Below, in pieces: positions 33,576 through 41,848 of a DNA stretch of 64,000 nt. Made by a program: the position numbers and the translations under genes. Numbering within the stretch: the stretch's first letter is position 1; each line of letters starts with the position of its first letter. This DNA is from JAYOEY01 sp038116945 (GTDB lineage Bacteria > Pseudomonadota > Alphaproteobacteria > MPNO01 > UBA2964), in assembly GCA_038116945.1 (NCBI GenBank), contig JAYOEY010000005.1, positions 1 to 64,000 on the forward strand, written 5' to 3'. The notes under the pieces are model-generated. The model made no database searches. It was not told the origin of the DNA and saw only the letters and a list, made by a program, of their open reading frames with translations.

Positions 33576-34535
33576 ATGAAACAAGGGAACGGCCCCGGCC
33601 TGGCGGAAGAAGATTTGGCAGAACGGACGGACATACTGGTAATCGGCGGTGGAATCGCCGGGCTGACGGCGGGGCTGCATGCGGCGAGGGCCGGAAAATC
33701 CACCAAAATCCTGGTTGGCGCCGCGCTCGGCGGAAATCTGCTCAGCATCGAGAATGTCGAGGGATTGCCTGACTATCCGGACGGCGTCGCCGGTTTCGAG
33801 CTGTGTCCGACCATCCAGATGGAGGCGGCCGGGGCGGGCGCGGGCTTCGCTATGGTCGAGGCGGACGGCATCGCCCGCGATGGCGGTCTGTGGCGCGTGA
33901 GTACCGCCGAGGGCGGCATCGAGGCGGGCGCCGTCATTCTCGCCTCGGGGACGTCGTTCCGGCGGCTCGGGGTCGAAGGTGAGGAACGCCTGTTCGGCCG
34001 GGGAGTGAGCCAGTGCGCGAGCTGCGATGCGCCGCTGCTGCGCGGCAAGAAAGTCGTTGTCGTCGGCGGAGGAGACTCAGCGCTGCAGGAAACGCTTTCC
34101 CTGATCGGCGTCGTTTCGCATTTCACGATCCTTACCGACGGGGATGCACTGACCGCGCAGCAAGGCTTTGTCGACCGGGTGACGGGACACGGTTCGGTCG
34201 ACGTGAAAACCGGTGTCGCTGTCGAGAAAATTCTCGGCGAGTCGGTCGTCGAGGGCATCCGTTACCGCGACGCGGACGGCGTTGCGGAAATCGAAGCCGA
34301 CGGTGTGTTCGTCTTTATCGGCATGACGCCGAACGCCGCCTTTCTGGATGGCGTGATCGAACCGGATGCGGACGGGAAAATTCCTGTCGACGAGGCCATG
34401 CGGACGGGATTGCCGGGCCTGTTCGCCGCGGGTACGCTACGCGCAAATGCCGCCTGCCGGGCCGCGGAAAGCGCCGACGACGGGCGTGTCGCCGCCGAAA
34501 GCGCCGTCCGCTATCTCGCCGGCGAGAAAACGTAA
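33576..34535 (+). CDS. Thioredoxin-reductase-like FAD/NAD(P) oxidoreductase
   Basis: The 319-aa protein has the two-domain thioredoxin reductase layout: FAD loop VIGGGIAGLTAGLHAARAG near residues 22-40, the redox-active disulfide Cys147-Ala-Ser-Cys150 in GVSQCASCDAPLL (CATC in E. coli TrxB), the NAD(P)H loop VVVVGGGDSALQE at about 160-172, and a final FAD-binding GLFAAGTLR. The C-terminal FAD patch differs from classical TrxB (AAGTLRANACRAAESADDGR). It is 13 nt upstream of the selenoprotein gene on the same strand, and is the obvious candidate for the enzyme that keeps its Sec-Cys pair reduced (inference). Confidence 0.82.
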   Translation: MKQGNGPGLAEEDLAERTDILVIGGGIAGLTAGLHAARAGKSTKILVGAALGGNLLSIENVEGLPDYPDGVAGFELCPTIQMEAAGAGAGFAMVEADGIARDGGLWRVSTAEGGIEAGAVILASGTSFRRLGVEGEERLFGRGVSQCASCDAPLLRGKKVVVVGGGDSALQETLSLIGVVSHFTILTDGDALTAQQGFVDRVTGHGSVDVKTGVAVEKILGESVVEGIRYRDADGVAEIEADGVFVFIGMTPNAAFLDGVIEPDADGKIPVDEAMRTGLPGLFAAGTLRANAACRAAESADDGRVAAESAVRYLAGEKT

Positions 34536-34548
34536 AAGGGAGAGCCCG

Positions 34549-36183
34549 ATGGCCGACAAAATCACCGTTCACGATCCGCGCGGCTATCCGCCGAAAGTCG
34601 AAGGCAAACGACTCGCGCCGCGGGCGCAGAGCCTCGACGGCAAGGTGGTGTATCTGGTCGATTGCCTGTTCGATAATTCCGACGTCTTCATGGATGAGCT
34701 GCGCGACTGGTTCGCCGAGCACTTGCCGGGCGTGGAAACGCCGATCATCAAGCCGCGCGAAAGCTGGGTCGACGACCCCGAAATGCGGGCGGTCGTGGCC
34801 GAGAAAGGCGATGCTGCCATCCTCGGGGTGGGTTTATGAAGCACCTGTAGCCCGACGGTCGTCGGGCTCGCCATGCGGCTTGAGGAGGCCGGCATTCCGT
34901 CGGTCGCCGTCCATACCCATCCTTTCGCGCGCCTCGCGCAGGCGACCGCCCTTGCCTACGGCATGCCGACTGCGCGTCAGGCCTATGTTCCCCAGCCGGT
35001 TGTGGACCGCACGGCGGCGGATCTGCGGGGGTATATCGAGGGGACCGATCCCGTTACCAACCTGCCCTTCATGCAGGAAATCATCGAAGGGATTTCCGGG
35101 CCGCTCAGCGCCCAGGACGAAAAGGGCGCGTCGTTCATCCGCGACCTGCCGCGTCTGCTGGATGCCGATACGGAAGACAATCTGCGCCGGCGTTTCGAGG
35201 AGGAGCACTGGACCGATTACATGCCTGTCGTGCTGCCCACCGAGGCGCGCGTCGAGGCGATGCTGAAAGGCACCAGCCATGCGCCTGACGAAATCGTCGG
35301 CAAGCTGGCGCCCACTGCCTTCCGCGAGCTATGGGCGTTCGATGTCGAAAAAGTCGCTGTCAATGCCGTGATGGCGGGCTGCAGGCCGGAATATCTGCCG
35401 GTGCTGCTGGCGATGGCCTCGTCCGGTACGACGGCAAGGTCGTCGAGTACGACGTCCTTCGCCGGTCTCGCGGTCGTCAACGGGCCGATCCGCAACGAGA
35501 TCGGCATGAATGACGGCATCGGCGTGATGGGGCCGTGGAATCATGCCAACGTCACCATCGGACGCGCCTGGAACCTGCTCTGCCAGAATCTGCAGGGCGG
35601 GTCGGTGCCGGACGAGACCTATATGGGCTCGCTCGGCAATCTCAACTCGTTCAGCGCGACGTTCCCCGAGGCGGAGGAACGCAGCCCGTGGGCGCCGCTT
35701 CATACCCGCTACGGTTTCAAGGCGGACGAGAGCGCCGTCACCGTTTTCCGGGGCGGACGCTATACTCATTCCGGATTCGGGCCGCGCGAGGAATGGCAGA
35801 ACAAGATGATCCGCTGCCTGACCGCGGGCGAGGCGCGCGAAAGTCCGCTGATCGTGATGGACCCGATCGTCGCGCGCGGCTTCGTCGAAAAAGGCTTCGA
35901 CACCAAGGAAAAGCTGATCGAATGGTGCGCGAAGAATGCCACGCTTCCGGCCAGGGAATACTGGAACGACCAGTGGGTTCAGACGCTGGTGAAGCCGCTG
36001 GCCGTTGCCGGCGTGGAGCCGTATGCCTCCAACCTGAAGGCCGCCGACGACGAGCCGGTTTCGGTCTATCAGGAAAGCGAAATCAACATCGTGGTGACCG
36101 GCGGCGAAACCCAGGGCGCTTTCCGCATCATCGAAGGCCGTCGCGCGAAGGACTGCACGATCTCGATCGACAAGTGGCGGTAG
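34549..36183 (+). CDS. UGSC-like selenoprotein with Sec97-Ser-Thr-Cys100 motif and large C-terminal domain
   Basis: The frame from ATG 34549 is open to 36183 (544 residues) except for one TGA at 34837-34839. It would be read as selenocysteine at residue 97, giving AILGVGL-Sec-S-T-C-SPTVVGLAMRLEEAGIPSV. The UxxC position, the preceding VGVG and the following VVGLAMRLEEAGIP match the UGSC family (seleno)proteins, which are related in pattern to the UGTC site of glycine-reductase protein B. A hairpin meeting the bacterial SECIS rules follows directly. Residues from about 165 form a C-terminal region with TDYMPVVLPTEARVEAML, VAVNAVMAGCRPEYLPVLLAMA, VVNGPIRNEIGMN and SPWAPLHTRYGF, which I know as recurring but uncharacterised. 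AGGGAGAG precedes the ATG. A plain annotation would wrongly show two genes, of 96 and 436 codons. Confidence 0.82.
34849..34868 (+). promoter_or_regulatory. Bacterial SECIS element
   Basis: A perfect 8-bp stem (AGCCCGAC at 34849-34856, GTCGGGCT at 34861-34868) closes a GGTC loop at 34857-34860. The loop begins 17 nt after the TGA, and G occupies the first two loop positions. Known bacterial SECIS rules ask for a loop 16-37 nt after the UGA, an upper stem of at least 4 bp and a G among the first two loop bases. All are met inside the coding sequence. Confidence 0.8.
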
Positions 36184-36199
36184 GGGGGTTAGCCCCTAC
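36180..36199. terminator. Hairpin spanning both stop codons of convergent genes
   Basis: GTAGGGG at 36180-36186 and CCCCTAC at 36193-36199 form a perfect 7-bp stem with loop GGTTAG. It contains the TAG of the selenoprotein gene and the TAG of the LLM monooxygenase gene on the other strand. The T-run on either side is short, so termination is possible but not certain. Confidence 0.35.
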
Positions 36200-37569
36200 T
36201 TCGCCGCGACCGGCTGTTCCTTCTGGCCGGCTTTTGCCGCCGCCTGATGCGCCCTGTCGGGCGGGACGGGCAGGCCGAGATTCTCGCGCAGGGTGGCGCC
36301 CTCGTATTCGGTGCGGAACAGCCCGCGCTTTTGCAGTTCCGGAACCACCAGCTCGATGAAATCGCGGAGCCCGCCGGGCAGGGTCTGCGACAGGAAATTG
36401 AAACCGTCGGCGGCGCCGGTGGTGAACCATTCTTCCATCGTGTCGGCGATCTTTGTCGGCGATCCCTGAATGACGAAATGGCCGCGCCCGCCTGAAATGG
36501 CTTCGTAAAGCCGGCGGATCGTCAGATTGTCGCGCCTGGCCCAGTCGACCAGAAGATCGACCCGGCTGTTCGATACCTCGTCCTTGGGGATTTCCGGCAG
36601 CGGTCCGTCAATGTCGTAACCCGACAGGTCGAACCCGATATAGTTGGAAAGCTGGCGAACGCCCAGCTGGGGATGAATAAGTCTCTGAAGCCGGTCGAAT
36701 TTCGCGGCGGCGTCCTCTTCCGTTTCTCCGACCAGCGCGGCGCAGCCCGGCATGATCTTGACGTGATCGGGATTGCGCCCGTGCTTCGCCACGCGTTCCT
36801 TCACGTCGGCGTAATAGTCCCGGGCCAGCTCGATGGTAGGCGTCGCCACGAAAATCACGTCGGCGGTGGCAGCGGCGAGCTCGCGCCCTTCCTCCGACGC
36901 CCCCGCCTGTACCATGACGGGGTGCCCTTGCGGCGAGCGCGGCACGTTGAGAGGGCCCTTGACCTTAAAATGCTCTCCCTCGTGGTCGAGGATATGCAGC
37001 CTGTCCGGATCGAAGAACAGGCCCGATTCCTTGTCTTCGATGAATGCGTCGTCGTCCCAGGAATTCCATAAGCCCAGCACGACGTCAGCGAACTCACGGG
37101 CGCGACGATAACGGTCGGACTTGGCCATGTGGCGGTCGGCGCCAAAATTGGCCGCCTCGGCCTGATTGGCCGAGGTGACAAGGTTCCATCCGGCGCGGCC
37201 GCCGCTCAGCACGTCGAGCGACTGAAACCGCCGGGCAAGGGAAAACGGCTGGTCGTAGGTCGTGGTGGAGGTGCAGACCAGCCCGATATGTTTTGTAACG
37301 GCTGCGAGCGCCGACAGCATGACCAGCGGCTCGATCCATGCGACCCGGCACATGCGCGACAGCGCTTCCTTGTCGCCGCCCCAGATGCCGGCGGAATCGG
37401 CCCAGAACAGCATGTCGAACAGCCCATTTTCTGCGAGCTGCGCTGTCTCGATATAGTGCGGCAGGTTGTTGCCGGGACTTTTCGGGGCTTCGGGCGTCCG
37501 CCAGGCGGCAATGTGATGTCCGGCCTCCCGCATGAACATGCCAAGTTTGATCTGCCGACGGTCGCTCAT
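36196..37569 (-). CDS. LLM-class flavin-dependent monooxygenase, NtaA/SnaA/DszA type
   Basis: The 457-aa protein (ATG 37569 after AGGGAGA) opens with RRQIKLGMFMREAGHHIAAWR. It then shows the bacterial luciferase-like pattern GLFDMLFWADSAG, LVCTSTTTYDQPFSLARRFQSLDVLSGGRAGWNLVTSANQAEAANFG, PQGHPVMVQAGASEEGRELAA and GGRGHFVIQGSPTKIADTMEEWFTTGAADGFNFL. This is the NtaA/SnaA/DszA group of two-component FMNH2-dependent oxygenases that attack nitrilotriacetate, sulfonates or sulfones. It needs a flavin reductase; the nitroreductase in the same operon is one candidate. It is the last gene of a five-gene operon on this strand. Confidence 0.85.
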   Translation of the reverse strand: MSDRRQIKLGMFMREAGHHIAAWRTPEAPKSPGNNLPHYIETAQLAENGLFDMLFWADSAGIWGGDKEALSRMCRVAWIEPLVMLSALAAVTKHIGLVCTSTTTYDQPFSLARRFQSLDVLSGGRAGWNLVTSANQAEAANFGADRHMAKSDRYRRAREFADVVLGLWNSWDDDAFIEDKESGLFFDPDRLHILDHEGEHFKVKGPLNVPRSPQGHPVMVQAGASEEGRELAAATADVIFVATPTIELARDYYADVKERVAKHGRNPDHVKIMPGCAALVGETEEDAAAKFDRLQRLIHPQLGVRQLSNYIGFDLSGYDIDGPLPEIPKDEVSNSRVDLLVDWARRDNLTIRRLYEAISGGRGHFVIQGSPTKIADTMEEWFTTGAADGFNFLSQTLPGGLRDFIELVVPELQKRGLFRTEYEGATLRENLGLPVPPDRAHQAAAKAGQKEQPVAAK

Positions 37570-37638
37570 GGCAAATATCTCCCTGGATTCTTTCGTTTGT
37601 TCGGAGAAGCCTATGTCCGGCATCTGCACGGGGCAAGG

Positions 37639-39243
37639 TCAGTACCCGATGGCCTGCCCGTCCTTGCGGGGATCCGACGCGCCTCTGAGCGTGCCGTTCT
37701 CCCAGTCGATCCAGATCGCCTGCGCCCCGCCGACCGGGCTTCCTGCCGCATACAGGCGGTGGCCGAGCGCCTCGAGCCCCTCAATGGTCCGTTGCGGAAT
37801 GGTGCTTTCGGCCCCTACATCAGGGCCGTCCTCGAACACGTCCGGGAAGACGCGCGGAAAATCGATCGCGTATTGGAGGTCCATGTCCCAATCGAGGAGA
37901 TTCGTGATCAGATGCGCGTGGCCGATGGCCTGGTAATGGCCGCCCATCACGCCGAACGGCATCAGCGTACGTCCGTCTTTCGCCATCATTCCGGGGATGA
38001 TCGTATGCATCGGCCGCTTGCCGGGCGCGATACAGCTCGGGTGGCCCGGCGCGATAACGAAACCCTGCCCGCGATTGTGCAGAACGACCGACGTTTTCGG
38101 CGATACGAGACACGACCCGAATCCCGAAAACACCGAGTTGATGAAACTAACGGCATTGCGGTCGCGGTCGACCACCGTCAGATAGACGGTGTCCTCGTGG
38201 CGCGGCAGGGTCGATGGCGGGACCGCGGGGATACGCTGCCCGGGATCGATCAGGGTGCTCAGCCTGTCGGCATGGTCGGCGGACAGCCAGTCATCGACCG
38301 GAATGGTTGAGAAGGCCGGGTCGCCCAGCGCCTGGTTGCGGTCGCGATAGGCGAGTCGCGCCGCCTCGATTTCGAGATGGAACCGGTCTGCCGACACAGG
38401 GTCGAGCGCAGCCAGATCGAAGCCCGACAGGATGTTGAGCATGGCTAGCGCGGCGATGCCCTGTCCCGCCGGCGGGCATTCATGGATTTCGTAGCCGCGA
38501 TAATCGGTTCTGATCGGTTCGACATAGCTGCCGTGTGCGGTCGCGAAATCGTCCAGCGTATGCAGCCCGCCGAGTTTCCGCAGGTAGTTCACGATGTCCT
38601 GCGCGACTGCGCCTTCATAGAACCCGTCCCGGCCCTTTTTCGCGATGAGACGCAGAGTCTCCGCCAGAACGGGGAGCTTCATCACGCTGCCATATCCCGG
38701 CGGCCGCCCATCCTTCAGATAAAACCGGGCGGCGTTCTCGTCCCGCGCCAGCAGGGGCGCCGTTCTGGCCCAGTCGGCGGCAACCCGCTGCGATACCGGA
38801 AAGCCGTTCTCCGCGAATTCGATGGCGGGCAGGAGTACATCGCCCAGCGTCAGGGTTCCGTGATCGTCGATCAGCTGCGACCACGCATCCACAGCGCCGG
38901 GGACGGTGACGGCATGCGGCGTGTGCCTGCCGATTGTCCGGACGTCGCGCTCAAGATACCAGTCCACGGTGGCCGCCATCGGCGCGCGACCGGAGCCGTC
39001 GAATGCCAGGATGCCTTTGCCTCGGGGAGAATAGAGGCAGAAACAGTCGCCCCCGATGCCGGTCGATTCCGGCTCGACCACGCACTGCACGGCGCAGGCG
39101 GCGATGGCGGCGTCCATCGCGTTGCCGCCCTGCCGCAGGATACGGATCGCCGTCGATGTCGCCAGCGGGTGTGACGTCGCCGCCATGCCGTTCAGGCTGT
39201 GGACCGTGGAGCGTCCCGGGCGGTCGAGCGAACGAAAGATCAT
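37639..39243 (-). CDS. ggt: Gamma-glutamyltransferase family protein
   Basis: The 534-aa Ntn-hydrolase begins MAATSHPLATSTAIRILRQGGNAMDAAIAACAVQCVVEPESTGIGGDCFCLY, which is the family start. The processing threonine lies in RHEDTVYLTVVDRDRNAVSFINSVF, where self-cleavage would create the small subunit, and GHYQAIGHAHLITNLLDWDMDLQYAIDFPR and GSPVGGAQAIW are C-terminal family markers. No signal peptide is visible, so the enzyme is probably cytoplasmic, unlike periplasmic E. coli Ggt. It may transfer or remove a gamma-glutamyl group of glutathione conjugates, which fits the thiol-active OsmC and nitroreductase neighbours (inference). Confidence 0.87.
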   Translation of the reverse strand: MIFRSLDRPGRSTVHSLNGMAATSHPLATSTAIRILRQGGNAMDAAIAACAVQCVVEPESTGIGGDCFCLYSPRGKGILAFDGSGRAPMAATVDWYLERDVRTIGRHTPHAVTVPGAVDAWSQLIDDHGTLTLGDVLLPAIEFAENGFPVSQRVAADWARTAPLLARDENAARFYLKDGRPPGYGSVMKLPVLAETLRLIAKKGRDGFYEGAVAQDIVNYLRKLGGLHTLDDFATAHGSYVEPIRTDYRGYEIHECPPAGQGIAALAMLNILSGFDLAALDPVSADRFHLEIEAARLAYRDRNQALGDPAFSTIPVDDWLSADHADRLSTLIDPGQRIPAVPPSTLPRHEDTVYLTVVDRDRNAVSFINSVFSGFGSCLVSPKTSVVLHNRGQGFVIAPGHPSCIAPGKRPMHTIIPGMMAKDGRTLMPFGVMGGHYQAIGHAHLITNLLDWDMDLQYAIDFPRVFPDVFEDGPDVGAESTIPQRTIEGLEALGHRLYAAGSPVGGAQAIWIDWENGTLRGASDPRKDGQAIGY

Positions 39244-39259
39244 CGATCCGGCCCTGAGA

Positions 39260-39904
39260 TCATTCCTCGCCGAACGGTACGCCCCATTTGTCGAGATAGA
39301 CGAACTCGTTCATGCCGCCGCGCCGGGTCGGGCCGAAATTCCCCATCGGCCACCCGATCGGCAGGATGGCGTAGCAATGCACCCCTTCGGGCAGCCCCAG
39401 CGCCGCCTCGGTTTCCTTCTCGTAGCGCATGGCGCGGGTCGTGAGGTTGGTGCCGAGCCCCAGCGCCCGGGCCGCCAGCATCATGTTCTGCACCGCCGGA
39501 TAGACCGATGCCCCCGAGCGGTAATCGGGTGTGCTGTTTCTGGTTTCGAGGCAGGCGCAGATCCATACCGGCGCCTCGTGATAATGGTCGGTCAGGTATT
39601 CGACCGCTGCGTGCTGGCGTTTGTAGCGTTCCTCGTCCGATCCCGGCGGAATGGCGCGCGTCTGATAGCTGTGCGACACGTGGTCGTCGAACGCCTTCTT
39701 GTAATAGACCTGAACCTGTTTCTTGATGTCAGTATCCCTGACCACCAGAAAACGATATTTCTGCGTGTTGCCGCTGTTGGGCGCATGCAGCCCGGCGGCA
39801 AGGATCTTGCGGATCAGGTCGTCGGGCACCGGGTCGGTCTTGAGCCGTCGCATCGCCCGCATGTGATGCATGATGTAAAAGACATCGTTGTTGTCGTCGG
39901 TCAT
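39260..39904 (-). CDS. Nitroreductase-family flavoprotein
   Basis: The 214-aa protein has the FMN-binding patterns of the nitroreductase family: MRAMRRLKTDPVPDDLIRKILAAGLHAPNSGNTQKYRFLVVRD at the N terminus, SVYPAVQNMMLAARALGLGTNLTTRAMRY in the middle and LPEGVHCYAILPIGWPMGNFGPTRR towards the end. It reduces nitro, quinone or other unsaturated groups with NAD(P)H, or could supply reduced flavin to the LLM monooxygenase. It lies 13 nt downstream of the OsmC gene and 16 nt upstream of the gamma-glutamyltransferase gene. Confidence 0.85.
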   Translation of the reverse strand: MTDDNNDVFYIMHHMRAMRRLKTDPVPDDLIRKILAAGLHAPNSGNTQKYRFLVVRDTDIKKQVQVYYKKAFDDHVSHSYQTRAIPPGSDEERYKRQHAAVEYLTDHYHEAPVWICACLETRNSTPDYRSGASVYPAVQNMMLAARALGLGTNLTTRAMRYEKETEAALGLPEGVHCYAILPIGWPMGNFGPTRRGGMNEFVYLDKWGVPFGEE

Positions 39905-39917
39905 GGCGTTTGCTCTC

Positions 39918-40439
39918 CTAGTCTTCCACGTCCAGTTCGGTCCCGTTCAGCCGCACGGTGCGTTTTACGTCCGTAGGATTCTTCACCGCCTGCATGACGA
40001 AGCAGCCGCGCTCGGCAGCGCGGATGCATGCCGCGATTTTCTCCGGCGGATCGTCGGATTCCACATCGAATTCGACCTCGAAATCGACGGTCGAGGCCTG
40101 CACCGTGCCCCGCAGCACGGAGCCGTCGGTGCGGAATCCCGATCGCACCGTGACCTTGGGGTCCTTCAGGGTCAGCTTCATCATGTCGCTGTAGCGGTGA
40201 AGCTGGGTCAGCGCGCAGAACCCGACCGACATCAGGAAATAGGTCAGCGGCCGCGGCGCGGAATTCTCTCCGCCCATACGCGGGCCCTCATCGGCGAACA
40301 CCTCGTACTCGGCGCATTCTTCGGGTTCGATAATGATGCCGTGCTTGCGCAGGCCCCGGTCATTGACCGTGACGATTTCCTGGCTGAACTGCCGCCCCTG
40401 CCAGGCATATTCCTTCTTGTCGTCCGGGTTGGTGGCCAT
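39918..40439 (-). CDS. OsmC-family protein
   Basis: The 173-aa protein starts at ATG 40439, placed after GGAGGA at 5 nt. It has the OsmC two-cysteine layout: the first in FLMSVGFCALTQLHRYSDM at the start of the long central helix and the second in IRAAERGCFVMQAVKN. Strands such as VTVRSGFRTDGSVLRGTV and VDFEVEFDVESDDPPEKI precede it. OsmC/Ohr proteins are thiol peroxidases that act as dimers on organic hydroperoxides, while some in the family are thiol transfer proteins with other roles. The frame is open further upstream but would then run inside the MFS gene. Confidence 0.87.
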   Translation of the reverse strand: MATNPDDKKEYAWQGRQFSQEIVTVNDRGLRKHGIIIEPEECAEYEVFADEGPRMGGENSAPRPLTYFLMSVGFCALTQLHRYSDMMKLTLKDPKVTVRSGFRTDGSVLRGTVQASTVDFEVEFDVESDDPPEKIAACIRAAERGCFVMQAVKNPTDVKRTVRLNGTELDVED

Positions 40440-40513
40440 GGAGTCCTCCGCTGATGAATGGTTTCCGGCGGAATTGAACCACGGCGCGGGGAAGGGGGGT
40501 ACCCCGGGTCGTA

Positions 40514-41767
40514 TTAAGCCGGAACCGCCCCTGACATACGGGATGTCGGCCTGTCGTCCATGAACAGCTGGGCGGTGCCGGCAATGACGCCGATCAGGAC
40601 GCCGATCTGCCAGGCGAGGTCGTAATTGCCGAACGCGACGAACAGCAGCCCGGCGCCCCACGCGCCGACGAACGAACCCGTCTGGTGGCAGAAGAAGGCG
40701 ACGCCGGTCAGGGTCGCAACGTTTCGCAACCCGAAGATCTGCCCCACCAGGCCGGTGACCAGCGGCGCGACGCCGAGCCACAGGAGCCCCATGACGGCGG
40801 CGAAGATCAGCGTCGTGGTGGGCGTCGCGGGCAGCAGGAAATAGACCACGATAAAGGACGAGCGCAGCAGATAGACGATGCCGAGCAGGATGTGCTTGGG
40901 GAACTTTCCGCCGAGCCAGCCGATGATGTAACAGCCGATGGCGTTGAACCCGCCGATCACGCCGAGCGCCATCGCTCCCAATGTCGGGGACTGGCCGCAG
41001 ATTTCCAGATAGGCCGGCAGGTGGGCGGCAATAAAGATGAGCTGCAGGCCGCACACGAAATAGGCGACCGCCATTGTGACATAGCCCTTATGGTTCCAGG
41101 CTTCGATCAGGACCTCGCGGAGCGGCATGTTGGCGCTGGCGCCGGCCATCTTCGCGTTCCGCATCTCGGTTTTGTCGCCCGCGCCGGTCAGGAAGGCCGC
41201 GGGAATCATGACGGCGCACATCGCGAGAAACCCGACCATCGCCATGATCCAGCCTTCGCTGTCGATCAGCCCCTGTGCGAGCGGTGCGGCGATGAAGGTC
41301 CCGATCGAGCCGAACGCCGATATGGTGCCGAGCGTGACGCTTCGACGTGCCGGCGATACTGAGCGGGCGGAGGCGGCGAGGGCGAGGCTCAACCCGGTAC
41401 AGGCAAGCGCCAGCCCGACCATGACGCCAAGACCTATCCAGAGTGCGAGCGCACCGTTCGCCGTCATGGCGACACCGAGTCCTCCGGCGTAGAGCAGAGA
41501 ACCCAGGATGCACATCCGCCGGCAGCCGAGCCGGTCGGCGAACGCGCCGATCAGCGGCTGGCTGAGCCCCCAGGTGAGGTTCTGCAGCGCGATGGCGAGC
41601 GTGAAGTCGGCGACCGTGATGCCGAGGTCCTGGGTAACCGGTGCGACGAACAGACCGAAGCTCTGCCGCATTCCCATGCTCATGGTCAGCATGATGCTGG
41701 CGCCGGTCAGGACGGAAACCGTCTGGGCGCTGGTATAGCCGGGGGCGAGGGTTTTTTCGGAGAGCAC
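40514..41767 (-). CDS. MFS transporter (MCT/oxalate-formate antiporter-like)
   Basis: The 417-aa permease has 12 predicted membrane segments. FGLFVAPVTQDLGITVADFTLAIALQNLTWGLSQPLIGAFADRLGCRRM is the typical N-terminal part of monocarboxylate-like MFS carriers, and VAYFVCGLQLIFIAAHLPAYLEICGQSPTLGAMALGVIGGFNAIGCYIIGWLGGKFPK marks the second half. The start is GTG at 41767. It is the first gene of the operon with OsmC, nitroreductase, gamma-glutamyltransferase and LLM monooxygenase and so probably imports their substrate. It is not a close relative of the three tandem MFS genes at 7-10.7 kb. Confidence 0.85.
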   Translation of the reverse strand: MLSEKTLAPGYTSAQTVSVLTGASIMLTMSMGMRQSFGLFVAPVTQDLGITVADFTLAIALQNLTWGLSQPLIGAFADRLGCRRMCILGSLLYAGGLGVAMTANGALALWIGLGVMVGLALACTGLSLALAASARSVSPARRSVTLGTISAFGSIGTFIAAPLAQGLIDSEGWIMAMVGFLAMCAVMIPAAFLTGAGDKTEMRNAKMAGASANMPLREVLIEAWNHKGYVTMAVAYFVCGLQLIFIAAHLPAYLEICGQSPTLGAMALGVIGGFNAIGCYIIGWLGGKFPKHILLGIVYLLRSSFIVVYFLLPATPTTTLIFAAVMGLLWLGVAPLVTGLVGQIFGLRNVATLTGVAFFCHQTGSFVGAWGAGLLFVAFGNYDLAWQIGVLIGVIAGTAQLFMDDRPTSRMSGAVPA

Positions 41768-41848
41768 GATGTTCAGGACCGGTGGGCGGATGATTTTGCT
41801 GAATTTACAGAACAGACGCCTCAGGTGCCAGCCAATGGTGGAGGGATC

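Noticed and set aside
34549..34839. Separate 96-residue protein ending at the TGA
   Set aside because: The downstream sequence continues in the same frame with family motifs and a SECIS hairpin, so a single selenoprotein explains it better.
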